Origin: Hymenolepis diminuta
Taxonomy: Eukaryota; Platyhelminthes; Cestoda; Cyclophyllidea; Hymenolepididae
DNA: 64,000 bases
Reading direction: 5' to 3'
Assembly: GCA_900708905.1 (NCBI GenBank)
Contig: CAADRB010000023.1
Coordinates: forward strand, 453,238 to 517,237
Part shown: piece after piece, positions 23,346 to 45,565 of the stretch
How the letters are laid out: the number at the start of each line of letters is the position of its first letter
How positions within the stretch are numbered: the first letter of the stretch is position 1
Program-made: the position numbers and the translations under genes
Notes under the pieces: generated by a model
The model's input: the letters and a program-made list of their open reading frames with translations, nothing else
The model's database searches: none
What the model was told of the DNA's origin: nothing

Positions 23346-25231
23346 TTATGAGCAAACTAGATTTACAATTAAGTGATCTCATTTGTATATACCTTTAGAT
23401 CTTAAAGTTAGCATATTATCCAATCAACTTCGAATAAGAGCATCAGATGGAAGTCGCTGATTGGATTCCCGATTGTGCGCAACATAGAGTGAAAGTCTAA
23501 ATAAAGAACATTTCTATCATCCTAACCTAGATTGGCTCTCATCTAGATTTTGTTAACAATAAAAGGATCCGCTTTTTAATAATACTTCCACGTCTGGCAC
23601 ACTGCCATTTGTTTATGCAATTCAAAATCTTGATAAATTCGATGGTTATTGGGGATTACCAAAGTGGAAAATTAGTATTTCTAAATAAAATTAGTTGTTT
23701 ATCATTAATGGAAAGGGTAGCTTACCGAAATAACAAATCTCCTAAGCGTTTTACACAGTAGTGAACTCAATTATTCTAATTCAGAGTGAAATTTCACTAC
23801 AGTGAAATTCATTTTATCCTTATCATCCCTTATTTTTGAATCAGACGAATTGACCTTACTGACTACCGTTGACATGTATTTTCCTATTATTAAATGAAAT
23901 CGAATTTGCCGATAGTCTTGCATTTTTTTACGTAATGCCTGGAATTGCTGTGTCAATCTTTTATAATTTTGCTCTTAGTTCAGAAGTTTAAATCAGAGTG
24001 AACTAATATTAGTTATTAGAAATCTCAAAGATATATACTGGTCTGACTGACTTTTCTTACCCTCTTTTGTTCAATTTACTTTTCTCAATTAGAGTGGTCA
24101 CCGCGAGGAATTTGAATGACCGCGACATTGGCTCGATCCCGAATAAATAGAACGTCATTTTATCGTACAAAACCTAGCAGTCAACTATCAGTCGCCCCAA
24201 AATCCCTTCCAGACAGAGATTTCCAACTTAAGTCAGTCCCAACGCGGTTACTCTTAGGATTGGAAGGGAGAAGATAACTTCCAACTAGTGCAATGCCCAT
24301 CCATTAGACATCTTTCACTTGTCTACTTAAATTGTTAAATCACATCCAGTCGTTTTCTTTACTCCTTTATTTTCAACACAATAATTCGTGTCCATTAATG
24401 TCACCCGCCTTTTTTACAGGATTTGAGGCATTTGCATTTTAAACATGTGATAACATTAACTTATCAGTGATTTTATCAAATTTGTAGTGATCTCTAAATC
24501 GACAAATATCCACCAGTTTTCTGTTTTTTATTATATAAATTATTTATGAATCATTGGCTGATTTCAATCTAGATTGGCTACCTATTAATTTACTTTGGTA
24601 AATAGACTCATAAGCCATATTCCACATCCTTTAATGCCCGATAAACGTATTTAGCCAAGCTTTCGACTTTTAACTTTGAGCAGATTTGGGCTGATAGTTG
24701 TACGCATCTGGGATTGAATTTGATAAATGTTAGTAATGTTAGTTAGCCGTTCATATGCTATATCTGCGTAAAAATGGAAACTACGATACTTCCTTTCCTT
24801 ATTCTTAATTTAAAATATCCATGAACCGTACGATCATCATCCGCCCCATTATTTAGACATGCTTTTGTGAACTACTTTGTCATAACCATTATTTCCTCCA
24901 AATTTTCTTCGATATGAAGATAATTAAGAAACTTTGGAGCGCAGCCACATCCTCAAGGCCTAATTTGCTTTTTTTCCACTTCAAAAGCATCGTTTATCTA
25001 ATGTTATGTAAATAATTCAATTAAGCAAACCAAATTTTTATTTGAGTACACCAACTACCGAATGTTAATGCTTTTGTTCGTTATGAACATAGACATTATG
25101 CAAGGCGTTTTCTAGAATTAATGAACATTAAATTGTGCTAAAAGGGGCCAACTTAGTGGAAAAAGAAAATTGTCACATGAGAGAGACAACAACAATGTAG
25201 CTAAGATTAGGGATCAAAATCCAGGTTTTTC
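23346..25231. other. Intergenic region between the two beta-tubulin genes
   Basis: 1.9 kb, AT-rich. It must hold the copy A promoter (right of 23345) and the copy B 3' flank. A TATATAC-like stretch lies about 45 bp upstream of the copy A start codon. No other gene was recognised; the minus-strand frame at 23771-23956 lacks motifs. Confidence 0.45.
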
Positions 25232-32916
<7,685 letters not shown>

Positions 32917-35900
32917 ATTAAAACGTTCTTTGTAGTACCGAAGTAGACCAAGTGAAAGGACTTGGAACGACGGAGAAGCCAGGAACTTTGCCTGTATGCT
33001 GCTATGGTAACGCAATGTAGCTGACCAATTAAACAGCAGCATCATTTTGGTGAGCTGACTGAGGGCCAACCAATGGGAAATGCCTCCGAGAGCGGATATA
33101 GGGGCCTACAGGATGGATAAATTATTGAGAGGCTTGTATGATTATTAGTTAGAATTTGAATTATTTGGTTACATAAAATTTATTTTATGGTTATACTAAA
33201 CATAATAGTTTAAAAAGTGGCAGTGGATTTTGAGACTACGTCAAAATGCAGAATAAATCAGTTTGCGGAAAGTCTATATCAATCAAGAAGGAATTCAATA
33301 TTCAGATGCCGAATCTTACAAATAGTGCAATGTTTCACGTTAGTGAGCATCAAGAGCAGTTGAAATGTGTATGCAAAATGGAGATTTCTGGTATCATCAA
33401 CCAGGTAAAGTGAAATGAGAATCCACAATGTATATTAACTAGTAGACTGCTTTGTTCCCCACCAAGATAAAACAATCCTTATTGTAATTAAAATTGTGAA
33501 AATAAACAATCTGATGATTTTGAAGATCAGATGAAGTAGGGTTCTCCGAAATCCGTGATTCTCTCTGCCGCATCTATTTTCTTATCTTTTTAATTCTGAC
33601 TGTCTTACTATTTCTGCTCCAATATTTTAATTGAGTTATAACATTTGTTATAAAAATTAAATTTTATTACTTAATATCATACATTTCTTCTTGTGATGAA
33701 TTTCTTGAAAATGTCTTTTATTTCGATCATGATAAGTTGGAGTTGTAATAGATGCTTCTGACTCAAACATGTCGGCTAACTTAGGTGGCCTAAGTTCCTA
33801 AACATTTTTACACAGCACTAGATAGGGAAGAGACAAAGGATGTTAGTGAGACTGCAAACTTGGAGTTGACTCAGTTTGTAAACTTAATCTTAGACGATGG
33901 AAAATTATCACGCATAGTGGTGCGGTGGAATTCACAGGTAATGGTTCAATGTGGTGGATAATTTTACTTTTAGTTTGAAAAGCCTGCAAAGTTAATAAGT
34001 GTAAAGGGGAAACACAACACAAGTTAATGAAAGTCTCCTCACCATAAGCCAGGGTGAAGAGTGAGGCTCTCACTCTTTTACTAGAAATTACGAGTGGGTG
34101 AGTAAACGTCTATTAAAGTTACCTGAACTCCGTTTTCAGAAGCTTTGGGGTTATTGGGAGCTGGTGGCCTGTTACAATAAAAGTGAAGATACACACGATC
34201 ATAGGAGCATATCGATAAGCGAAGTCCAGTGAACGGAAGCCTTGAAAATTCGAAAACGGATATGGGTGTGTTACTCATTATATTTTCTGCGGTCTCCCGA
34301 TTTGATAAGAATTTTCCATTATTTCCTAATCCTAGGTAATAGAGTAGGTCATAGAAAATACCTCTCGTTTATGAGTTTAAACTATGCAAAACAGACCCAA
34401 AAACGGGCTCTTTGTGCCTTATTTGAATTGACGCATTCAGACTTTTCTCCGATTTTTTTAGTTTTGGGAACAATGGGGCTGTCAATTTCGCGATATAAAG
34501 GGATTTTGCAATTTTACGGTTAACAATTGACATTGGAGGCATCCTAGCGTCGGTAGGAAGCTCTACTTTTGGGCCACAGCAATATGACTTAGGGGGAATT
34601 GGGGTTGTTCAAAAGTGCTATTTCGGGACAAAAATAAGAGAATTAACCAGATTACAAGTACTGAAAAGATTTCGGATCTCTTTCAAGTAGGTACTGTGAT
34701 TAAAAATAATAGGTTTTAAATCCCCTTTCCGAGAGAATGCATTACTCTCCTGTTCTTCTAAACGTATTAAGTAAGGCTTGAAAACTTCAGTTACATTCTA
34801 ATCAAGGTACAATATCTAGTTTTTGGTTAAGAGAGAGGGGGGAGATAGCCGAGAAGATTAATAAGATTGTGTGATATATCTGATATTTTAATTTGGGAGG
34901 TATTAAAATATTATTCAAGGCAAATTGAGGTTCCCCTCTTGAAACAACCTCTTTGAATGGTTGTGTAATATCAGGAACTTCCCCATATAGGTACATCTAC
35001 TTGTTAACCATCCGCTATCATTCCGAAATACAACTTGGCACCGACGTTTAATCTGAAAATAGTTTTCGCTTGATTTTTTAAATTTTACGTAAAAAAATAA
35101 TTTTAATTTCCAAACAATATTTTAGGGAAAAAATATTTTTAACCAAAGTACGTGATTATTGAATGCATGTGAATGCTCGTTGAAAACATTAATTTACTCT
35201 CAGAATTTCTGACAAGATCACAACAACATGAACGCGGAATCAAATCTCAAATTCTTAAAAGAATGTTACAACTCTTAATACAATTCCAGATCCGTAATCA
35301 AGCATAGAATTTTTTCATAAAAATTCACAGTAAAATCCAACAAAAGTCTTTCAATGCCATAGCATTTCGCTACAGGATAATAGAAATTCTAATTGTTCCA
35401 GAATCATGTGCAGGGTAATTGAAATGCAGCTCCCTATTTTAATAAATCAAATACTGTATTTGTTAATTGTTTTTATATTAAATAGAACACTAGAAAAATA
35501 TGCAAAACATACTATTCCACTTGAAATTCAGTTTTTACATGAACATTTGCCGGCGATTTCTTTAGATAAATCGGGAATCTATTAAAGAAACCTCTGTTAT
35601 GGAGTTTTGCATAACTGCTCTTTACGACCTCTGCGTCGATCTAATCATGTACTATCTAATATTCCATCATTATTTTCGAACCCGAACAATTGATTTCCGA
35701 ACTTTGGAGTGTGTCTACAAATCATCACGTTCTTGAGCATTTAGTTGCATACATTTTATATACAATTAGGAGTTTGTCTTCAAATTAAAATTTCATGAGT
35801 TGGACGTATCCGACCGGCATTAAAGTGTCTGAGTTTAAGAGAGCCTTCCACTAACCGAAATCAGCTCCATTCTACCTGTCTTCCGCTGATCAATCGGTAA

Positions 35901-38900
35901 AGTTGAGTTCGCGATATAATAATGACTCTTATCGCTATGCATATATCGTCAAACTCTTAAACACACTCGGCCATCAATAGATCTTCCTCTTTCTAACTTC
36001 CTAATCACCTTTCGCACATTTAAATTCACCACTATTCCAATTATTTCAACCTTCTTAGCTTATTATATAGCTACAAATACCCTACTCCGTCGCCTCCTCT
36101 TGACCAGCAAGCAACTTCTTTATGCCTTCGCCTTTCTTCAACCAACTCCTGTATCCAGGTCCTCCAATAGGCTCCAGACCGATCCAGATCCTATCTTTGT
36201 CAGTGATTTGATTTCTGCATTTGTGACCATCTTTACATCACCCTTTGCCATTTATCATTAGATCTATATTCTTCTTTAACAAGCTTCGTATTCGTGTTCT
36301 TCAAAGCTCTGAATCTGGTAATTTGAGTCTTCATCCTGGTATATCCGGTAATTCTCTAGTCTGTAACCCGGCCGTAAGAATTACTTCTCAATCTTATTCG
36401 ATGTATCATTTATCAGATACAATTGGTAATATAACCACCTCATAAATGGCTTCTCTATAGGGAACAAACAAATAGGTCCACGTAATTCATCTACAACACG
36501 CAGGTGGAGTAGATGATCGAACATGTCCAGTTTGTGGTACCCATGTGGACTTATTCGGAGTAACTTGAATATTGGACACAGAATTGGCGATTGCAGGAGA
36601 TGATTCACTCCTTGCGAAGCATATGGACTGGATGTCTCTCTATGTAGATAGAAATAATTGTAACTTAGTTGAAATATAAGTCTAATATTGAAAAACCGTG
36701 CATATATCAGAAGCTTCAGATTGCTCCTTAGTTGAAACCCATTTGAATAATATTTATCTTGCAGTGTCTACTTCGGCACCGCTTGTCAACACAGTACCTT
36801 AGGTTGACGCGTAAATATAGTCATAAAGACGTCTCCTATATTAAATCAATCTCGACTGATCTTTCTTTGTTCTCCTTATTTAATATTTGAAAGATTTAGA
36901 GAAGGGAGGTTAATCAAAGAATCTTGAGTCTTATTGTACCCAAACTCTGAAATCATTTGGGTATCTGCATTTTCATGTTTTTCGTCTTCAGTGGTGTCCT
37001 ATCTGTAGCTTGTTAAAAATTTACAATTTTGTTTGTGATAATCATTTTTCCAGTACCTTCTCATATCGCACTTATTCGCGAGGAGACGATGACACTAAGC
37101 GCCTACACAGGCTTTCGTTCTTTCTCGCATGCTTTTTAATTGTGGACTATATTATTTAAAACAACAGACTCTGATAAACTTTAATAAATCCCCATCTCCT
37201 TAACTTCGTTTCCTCATGGCGAAATATCTTCCACTCTTATGATTATTTAACATTAAGGCAGTCCTGTGTGTCTCTTCTCTCATCCTTACTAAATTTGATG
37301 CACCAGTTCCGTCGATTATGGAAGATTGTGCGATGTATTTGAAAACGATTTTTAAATTTATTCACAACATAGACGTTTTCGCGTTTTCGATACAGTGACG
37401 AAGTAATAGATATTCCGTTTATCGGATTGCCTGGCTAAATTTTAATGGAATTAATATATGTCATGTCAGTGTGGAGGTGACTGGTACGATATTTTACTGT
37501 TACATTTTTTTATTGTATCATTTACGTACCGGATTAGCATGAGTTACTTTAAATTACAAATAAAAGCTATTTACACACTGCTTTTCTGTAAATGTTCACA
37601 ATAGGTATACCTTTAGGAGTTTTAATAAGATATGAAAACGTTGCTCCTGCCATGGGCTACAACAACGTCCATCTAACATGCGGGAGCATACTTGTACACA
37701 GACAAAGCACTTACTTGGACGTAGTAGTCCCCACCCCCATGCTGATTAAAGTCAGTACCTCGATTTGCGGCAAGATGAGGCATTTAATAGAAGCGAAATT
37801 AGTGTAACATAATCTATTTTAATTCAGGTTTTCGACATTTTATTTCATCAGGATTATAGATATCAGTCTCCGCCACAATAGTTGTTAATGAGTTTAATTT
37901 CCTTTCTAAAACCTCTAAATCCATTTTTAAATTTTCTCTAGTGGAAAAGTTTAACGCATATGCTAATCGAATTTGGATTCTTCTGCTTCCCGCTGTAGCC
38001 TCTAACTTAATGTTCGATCCATAAGAATAAGAATTTCGAATTTCTAGCTCAAAATCTAACAGAATCTCCGACTGCCATAAATTTTCTTACTTTACTTTAC
38101 GTCCTGGGAATTTTGCTCTCATACAACTCAGATGCAATTTCACTTTGTCGTTTCCGTATATTTCCTTGAATTGCATAAACCTGCTATTCTTTTGTTTCGA
38201 ATACCTTTTATTTGGGTTTTATCCGCTTTCGACTGTTTATTTCTAAAATTCGTAGTTAGAGCCCTTTTCCTGCGAATGCACCTTATTTTAAATAAATTAG
38301 AAGGTTGGGATCCTATTTGTGAGAATCTTAAATAAATGCTGTTAGTTGCTTCTCTTTCTTTAGAGTCTTTCCATTCCGGAAGTAAAATGACAGTCCCTTT
38401 GCCAATTCATTTCAAATCTGACGAATAATTTATGATCGGGCGTCCTTAAGGTGTATATAATTTTCTTATCGATCAATCAGTTGCTAGTTTTATTTGCTAT
38501 CAATTCTATAAATTGTATTTTCCATGAAAAATTAGTAGATGGAAGTCAGATTATGCATTAAATTTATGACTATTAACTTTTGTTCAACTTAAATTGTTTC
38601 ATTCCATTTCGCCATTTCTTAACCACATAAACATATTCTCATGGAATCTATTGGTCTATTACATCGAAATATGAGTGGGTGAGGCGTCCATTAAAAAATG
38701 AAGTATTGATGAATTATTGATTTTTAGTCAAACTAATCAAACTTCCAGTAAGTATTTATTTACGCTAGATGAAAATGGGATGTTTGTGGTTTACATTAAT
38801 TGGGGCATGAAGGGGAAATAGTTCCAGTTGTCACGTCCAGTAAATTCAAGCTATCTTATTTACTTTTATTCTCGTTATTGTCGCCTTTATTCGAAATACA

Positions 38901-41900
38901 TACCATTTCTTCTAAAAATTCCTTTCATTCGATCGTGCAGACCTTATTAGCCGCCAGCCTCTGACATTGCACCATTATCATAAAATTTGTTCGGAATAGT
39001 TACTCATTCTCGAATATAATCCCCTATTATCTAAATTTTTCTGTCATGGTTAACTGTTTTTAACACCACGTTTTCATTTTCATTCATATCTGAAGCGACT
39101 AGTCACGTTTCAGCTGACCATCAAATCCCATTAAGTGAAGGTCGTTTGAATTTGACCTTATCAGGCACTACTCCAACTTTACAAAGCGGATTTAATTAGC
39201 CTTGAACTATGCAATTATAATATGTACTTGCTTCAAGGCCGACGTGACTCAGTATGATAACATATAAAAATTTATGTTTAACCTAGTGTAGGATGAATTA
39301 CTAGGAAAGCAAGTCGATGTAAATTAATGTAATGTATAATTTGATTCCGTAAATGCTCTACGAAATCCTGGTACTAACGCTTGTATTCTGTAAAAATGTC
39401 TGAGGATGTCGCTTTTATTAATGCTCATTTTTCCGTCTCTCCGGATCCAAGTAATATTGCTTATAATAAAATATTAATTAAGCGTACAACCTAAAGTAGA
39501 GGAATGTGATATAATTGCCAGCCCGTATTCAGTTCGTCAGTACAATAAATAAACAATCTTACCAATATCTTGTATGGATTATTTTATATAAACAATACTA
39601 AACATGGAACACGTTAACTACCCCTATTAAAGTATAAATTCACTTCAATCTAGAAAACAAATACAATATTACTAAACTCAAAAGAACTAGACGTCTAAAT
39701 ATCATATACACAACTTTAAATTCTAGTTGAGGAGGGAGGTGAGGGGAGATAAAGGGCGTCAGCACGTATATAAGTGTTGGCAACTTGGGGTCCTGTACAA
39801 AAAAATAAAATGACAAAAATTTTAATAATACATATCGCCTAAGAGAAATCTGCTAAACGTTTCACTTAAACGAAGATGAGAGTGGTTTGACCACCAATTT
39901 CTTTAAACGAGCCCACTTTCAGGTGTTGGCTTTCATCTAGCATCAGACAACTTTGGGTTAGATAGTGTAATACATAGCCATGAAGCTATAAGATAACCCA
40001 AATTTCCGTTTATGGAAATCGGTACAATTGTTCCCAATTGTTTTGAAAACTACTCTTCAAAAGAAATAAACTTCTCACGTATCCTAAAGATGTTAACGAC
40101 AAAATGGTGCAAACTGTAACTCCAGCCTCAGAGATATCCCTACTTTAAAGGAAAGAAATCTTCATATTTTACCTTCCTCCCCTTTTGAGTGACTATAATA
40201 TTTAGGGCTAAAAATATGCCTAAATGGCATTTGTTGATCACGTGGACTTAATAATAACAAAAATGACCAATATTAAAGGAATCGTCCTCTTTCTTATACT
40301 TAGACTTTGAAAAGTTAGGTAAGGCATTCTAGAATCTATCTGCTTCAGAAGCTCATATATACCAACTGATTCAATGATTTGAAGGTCATTAAAATGGTGT
40401 TCTTCTATTTGGACATGTCAACCACAACTTTTATGCAACTGAAACAAATTATTAATATGCATCTAGAGTATATTACATTCGGGCATTTGCGTTTTATTAA
40501 CTGCATCCTACTTTCCTCCTTGCCTTTATGTCTTATTTTATTTCCTAATATATAATTCATCATTATAATATGTGGTCTCACACATGTGTGATAACCTATC
40601 GTCAGTACTGTGCATAATGAAATATCTAATATAAAGGAAATATATCGAGAAATGTAAATTTGTACAAGAACAGCAAAGTGCAATAAATCAGTGTGTCGTT
40701 ACACTATGATGAAAATGCAGGACAATGGGGAGACATGAACATTATTTGATTGATGAATCTGCTGACTCCTTTCTATGGATAACCTTTGTATGACCTTGTG
40801 ATGGCATACGAATTTGCGCTTTGGTTTCTTCTCCAACTAACTAGATAATGAGAACAATCAGAAGGGATAATTTTTATCAAAACAGTAATTACAGAAATTT
40901 AAATTCAAGCAAAATACAATGATTCTTTCGTAAAACTAAGTTCTTCTGTGATGCTGCAATGCTAGAAAATATAGTTTCTGCTATTACGGTTTATTGCCCC
41001 CTGGATGTCACTAGGCTACAGTTGGTTTCAGATCCGGGAGTGATAAGACAGGACTGCAGTTAACCAAGATACTTTATTAATTAAATAAATGGCTTATATG
41101 AGAATGCGAAGTGTCTTCATGTTGTTGACATTTGGAGAACAAATGACCGTCAAACCGTTAACAGTTTTTGTCCCGATAACTGTTAAATTGTCAGGAACTA
41201 TGTAAACCACGTATTAATAAATATGAAGGGCGAATTGCAGATAAACTGTGGGAATCGGTTATCTAGAAATAAAACAACAACTCTGCAACTTAGAGTTTCG
41301 TTGTATCGGCTCACAATCAGTCTTTGAAACTGGAGGTCTGAGAAATAAATGTTTCGAGAGTGTTTCTAATTAACTAACAAAGCCTTCTTTTATAGTCATA
41401 TAAAAATTACAACTTGGACAAAAAATTAATGCAGCTTTCGAACTAAAAAGGATTTAACTAAGGTGCTTGCATAGATTGATGGTTAAATTCAACGCACTTT
41501 GGTGTTCTGAATGTTTGGGTCTGTTTCTTCTACAGCGCTAGTGCCTTACCCTCCTTTAAAAAGGAAGTTTAAAAAATTTTCTGAAAAAGTTTAAGAGTAA
41601 TTTTAATTTAATTCGTTTTTTTCCGTTTTGCGAATATAATTGGCAGGATACAACAAACTTAACTCAAGGCTCCAAAGTATACGCTTAAGTTCGGGGTGAG
41701 CGATTTCCATATTTAGCTACAATATAGTCCATCATTATTATTCATATGCAGGTACATGCTGCTTCTGACATCTCGACAGTTTTTTGATCTTCAAACATCT
41801 ATAAAATAAGAAGATGGCAATTACTCATGTAATTAGCCATGCTGAATTGATAAAGTGTCTTGGAGTAATGAATATAACCGTTCTCTGCACTTTTTCTTGA

Positions 41901-44900
41901 TCTGGTAAATTTTTGCCTACAAAAGTGGCGACGAAGGTTTAATCTACAACAGTAGCGTATTGGAAACTACGCTCAAGGACTCAGAACACATCTTGACTAG
42001 ATCACATATCACGTATTATTACAAATTACAATAGCTTGGGCAGAGAAACGTCTTAATTGGTTAATAGAGACGATGGTGAGGACGTCAGGGCAGTGATTTA
42101 GACTACGTCCGGAATTCGGGTCACAGTAACTGCCAAACAGAGGTTAAGGAATAAATTAATTTGAAATCCTGTGATTATTTTGGCATTTGGAAATGACTGA
42201 AGGTATTTTCATGGAGTCTCAGAGGAAATAAAGCAACATTTATACACTCATTTGCACTTAAACAACTGTAAGAAACATTTTCTAATGCCTTCCTTAAAGT
42301 TCCCTTTTGATTACCATCAACAATTGCGAGAGAAAAGGAGCCTAGCAACACAGTGGTGGTATAAAACCATAAAATTATTAGGCAACATTTTGTTAAAGCT
42401 TTCGCCATGGAAACTCATCGTTGCTATACATTCAGTTCCTCTTTTGTTTCGACGCCTATGGCAGAGTCTCGTTTTATTGGTACTGCTTTGAGACGATTGA
42501 TTAGGTGGTTCAATTGTTTTTCGTTTTATTTATTATTAAGGGATAATCGACATTTCCAATTTCTACTATAAATGTAACTTTAGGTAATAACTTATTAATA
42601 ACGGCTTTCTCTAGCTATCAGATTTGACAAACAAATCAAGATGGCGTGACCGAAATCTACACTCCATTTACTGGTTATTTAGCTCTGCAGACTTGAACTG
42701 TTACTTTGAAATGTAAGGATCTTAATCCTGAGTGATGTCATAGCGCTATTGTCAGTTCCTTTTCGGTAAAAACTAAACCGTATGGGAAAATCAGAAGTTG
42801 AATAACATAACGTTTTTTAATCTCTCTACTATACCTGCATCCGCCCCACTTCTCTATCTGTCTGTTCGAAATTTTCCGATCCATCAAATTTGCAACTTGG
42901 GGTTTGTATATAGGTTGAACACTCCTTATTCGTGTTATTTTGTACGCCGTGTAGTGGACATGGATGCTAATTTCTATTATTAATAAATAATATGATTTCT
43001 GACCTGTTCTTCTTTACAAATTATCAAGGAATAAAAGGACAACAGTAAAGTTACTAATGTTTGTACTTAAACAGATAGGTATTTTAATGATAATATATCA
43101 AAAGTACTATACAATTTTGATATCCAGGATATGGGAAAAAACGATAAAACGGTGTTGGCAGGAGAAGAGGAATCATGGATATGTGAATTGTTCTAACCGA
43201 ATTTTAAATTTTCAGATTCGTTGCTCTTCATTTAGTTATTTAAGAGATTGAGTCTATTATAGGAAGTTTTAATTTTCCAAGTACAAAACATCCTGACACC
43301 GCTCCTAAATCCCCGACTAAATTATACTATTCCAAACATTCAACAAATTGACAATATCTGTAGTGTTTAGAGCCATATTACAAAAATTTTTCCCTTAGAG
43401 CGTTAATGAAAACAGGAATATTTTAAGGTAATAAAGTCTATGTATGCTAGAATTCCATGCAGCATTCTGCTCTGCGTTCCTCAATTTGCCAGGTGATGCT
43501 TTTTATTGGTTGATAATCAATGAACAAAGAACAAGAAATTATCCTTCGTACCCATCGTATCACATTTCGGCTTCTTTATCGGAATCCGTGTCTCATCTTA
43601 AGAAGACTATTAGTTATGTAGAAATATATCTTAAAGTGGCTTTACTTTCTACTTCATCCTCCTTAAACAACCACCCACCTCCGTTAATTATTACAACAGA
43701 TTACTGAAAATCGTTTTAACAGATTACATTAAAAGGTCAAATTTGGCTTAATTTTTATCACCACCAAAATATGAAAACAAGTGCAGACCAGGCCTGTAGA
43801 AATGTTTAAAACGAATTAAAATGAAATAAAACCATTTATTTAATGTATGGTTTGTGACACCTATTTTGGCTATTGTCCTTGAAATATTGTATGGGTGGGG
43901 TAATTTCAAATTGGTCCTACCGGATTAGATGATTCAATTCTCCTACCCTTCAATTATTCCCGTCACTCAAAGGTGAAGATTAACGGCAAATTCAATCAGA
44001 ATAAAATTGTCAATCCGCTGATTATTTCTCCCACCTGAATTTGACTAATAGATAATTTGAACTTTAAATTCTTTATCAAGTTCAAGCAAAGAAGGATCTC
44101 ATACAATTACTTTGTTGAAAAATTCTAAGAATCCAATCGATGAAACTATCAAACCTGACCATCCTGAGGAGTCACAAGTTTTACTTGAAACCACATATCA
44201 TTTTTCTAATCATTGTTAATGAAACACTCCTAAAGTCATAGTTACGACACTTCATCTATTCTGTGCTGAGCTTTACGTAATTAACAGCAAATAATTAAGC
44301 TAATCTTGTGTTAATGAATGAAATGCTTTGTTTTAAAATTTCCTTGAAGGAGAATTGTAAACAATAAAGAACTCAAAATGCTGAGACCAAATAAGGATGA
44401 ATTATTTTGTTAATGCTTATGTTCTGTGTGATTATAAATTTATAAAGAAAAGTTGTGAACTTGTTTAGCTAATAAAAGTTATGACTGTTTTTCAAATTCG
44501 TGTTAAACGTTATCGCTAAATTATCGTTAAAAATTAAGATCGCGTCAGGATTTCATTTATATCTTCTTCATTTCGCCAGATAGATAGGCCAGGCATGTTT
44601 TCTAAAGATCATTTCGAAGATATTATTGGGACATGGTATTATCTAAATGGCTCTCGCTGCGATTATTGTCTCTTTTTCATTCAAACCTTATAGTCTTAAA
44701 AGATTTTGAGAATATTCTGTTCGATTGGAATTGAGCATTAAAAGTGCTTGGTCAACAATTGCACTGGATATTGGTCTTTAAAAGTGAGAGTATGCATTTG
44801 ATGATATTATGTTACATCAACTATTATTCGAGAGAGAAAAAAATGGTGATTTGAAATACTAAGAAAATTAGTATTTACAGCTATTAAGTGAGAAGGGGTT

Positions 44901-45565
44901 TGGGTAGAAAGATGAACATATGGCTCAATAAAGGCGAATCGTAAACGTGTGATTAATAATCTATGTGAAATTAATTCCGAGGAACAGAAAGAGAAGGATA
45001 GTGAAATGTAATGAAATAGTGATATATACTATGTGATAACACAAGGCGACATAGTAAGTATCAAGAATGAAAGGGAAGATAAAAAAGTCGAATTTTATCT
45101 GGTAATTAATTAAGAATAGAATAAACTTTAGACTTCACTAAAATTTAGGGAATCTGTTAAGCCACATTAAATGAACAATAAAATGGAGAACACATATAAT
45201 ATATCAAAAACTTCAGCAGTGTTAATTAGCGATTATAAAACCTAGCATTTGCGAAAGATTATTTTAGCAACAAAAGGAACATAAATTTACTCCATAATTT
45301 GTACGGTTCGTAAATGAACAATTATTCTAATTTTGTGAAAAAAAATCTGATTTGTATTTTCCAACTGCACTTTCCATTTCAATGCAACTTGAGATTTCCA
45401 TAACAAGTTAACTTAATTAAAAATGATGTTAATACAAAATTTAAATAAGAATGACTATTACTTTGAGTTTTGAGATGGCAATAAAGTACGTTATCGATAG
45501 ATTTTCATATTTCAGAATGATGTTTTAATATCCCCGGTTTTTGACACAGTCGTTAAATCCTGAAA
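32917..45565. other. 12.6 kb stretch without a recognisable gene
   Basis: Long, AT-rich stretch. The open frames in it (for example 34242-34523, 36245-36445, 40405-40683, 43444-43707) have no known motif, no linked splice sites and low-complexity composition. No SINE, tRNA or coding transposon remnant could be identified by eye. The part next to 32917 should hold the beta-tubulin B promoter, and that before 45566 the V-ATPase promoter; a possible acceptor ATATTTCAG ends near 45515. Confidence 0.45.

Noticed and set aside
34091..38695. Shared motif GAGTGGGTGAG...CGTC(T/C)ATTAAA at about 34.09 and 38.67 kb
   Set aside because: Only about 20 matching bases and unlike flanks; not enough to call a repeat.
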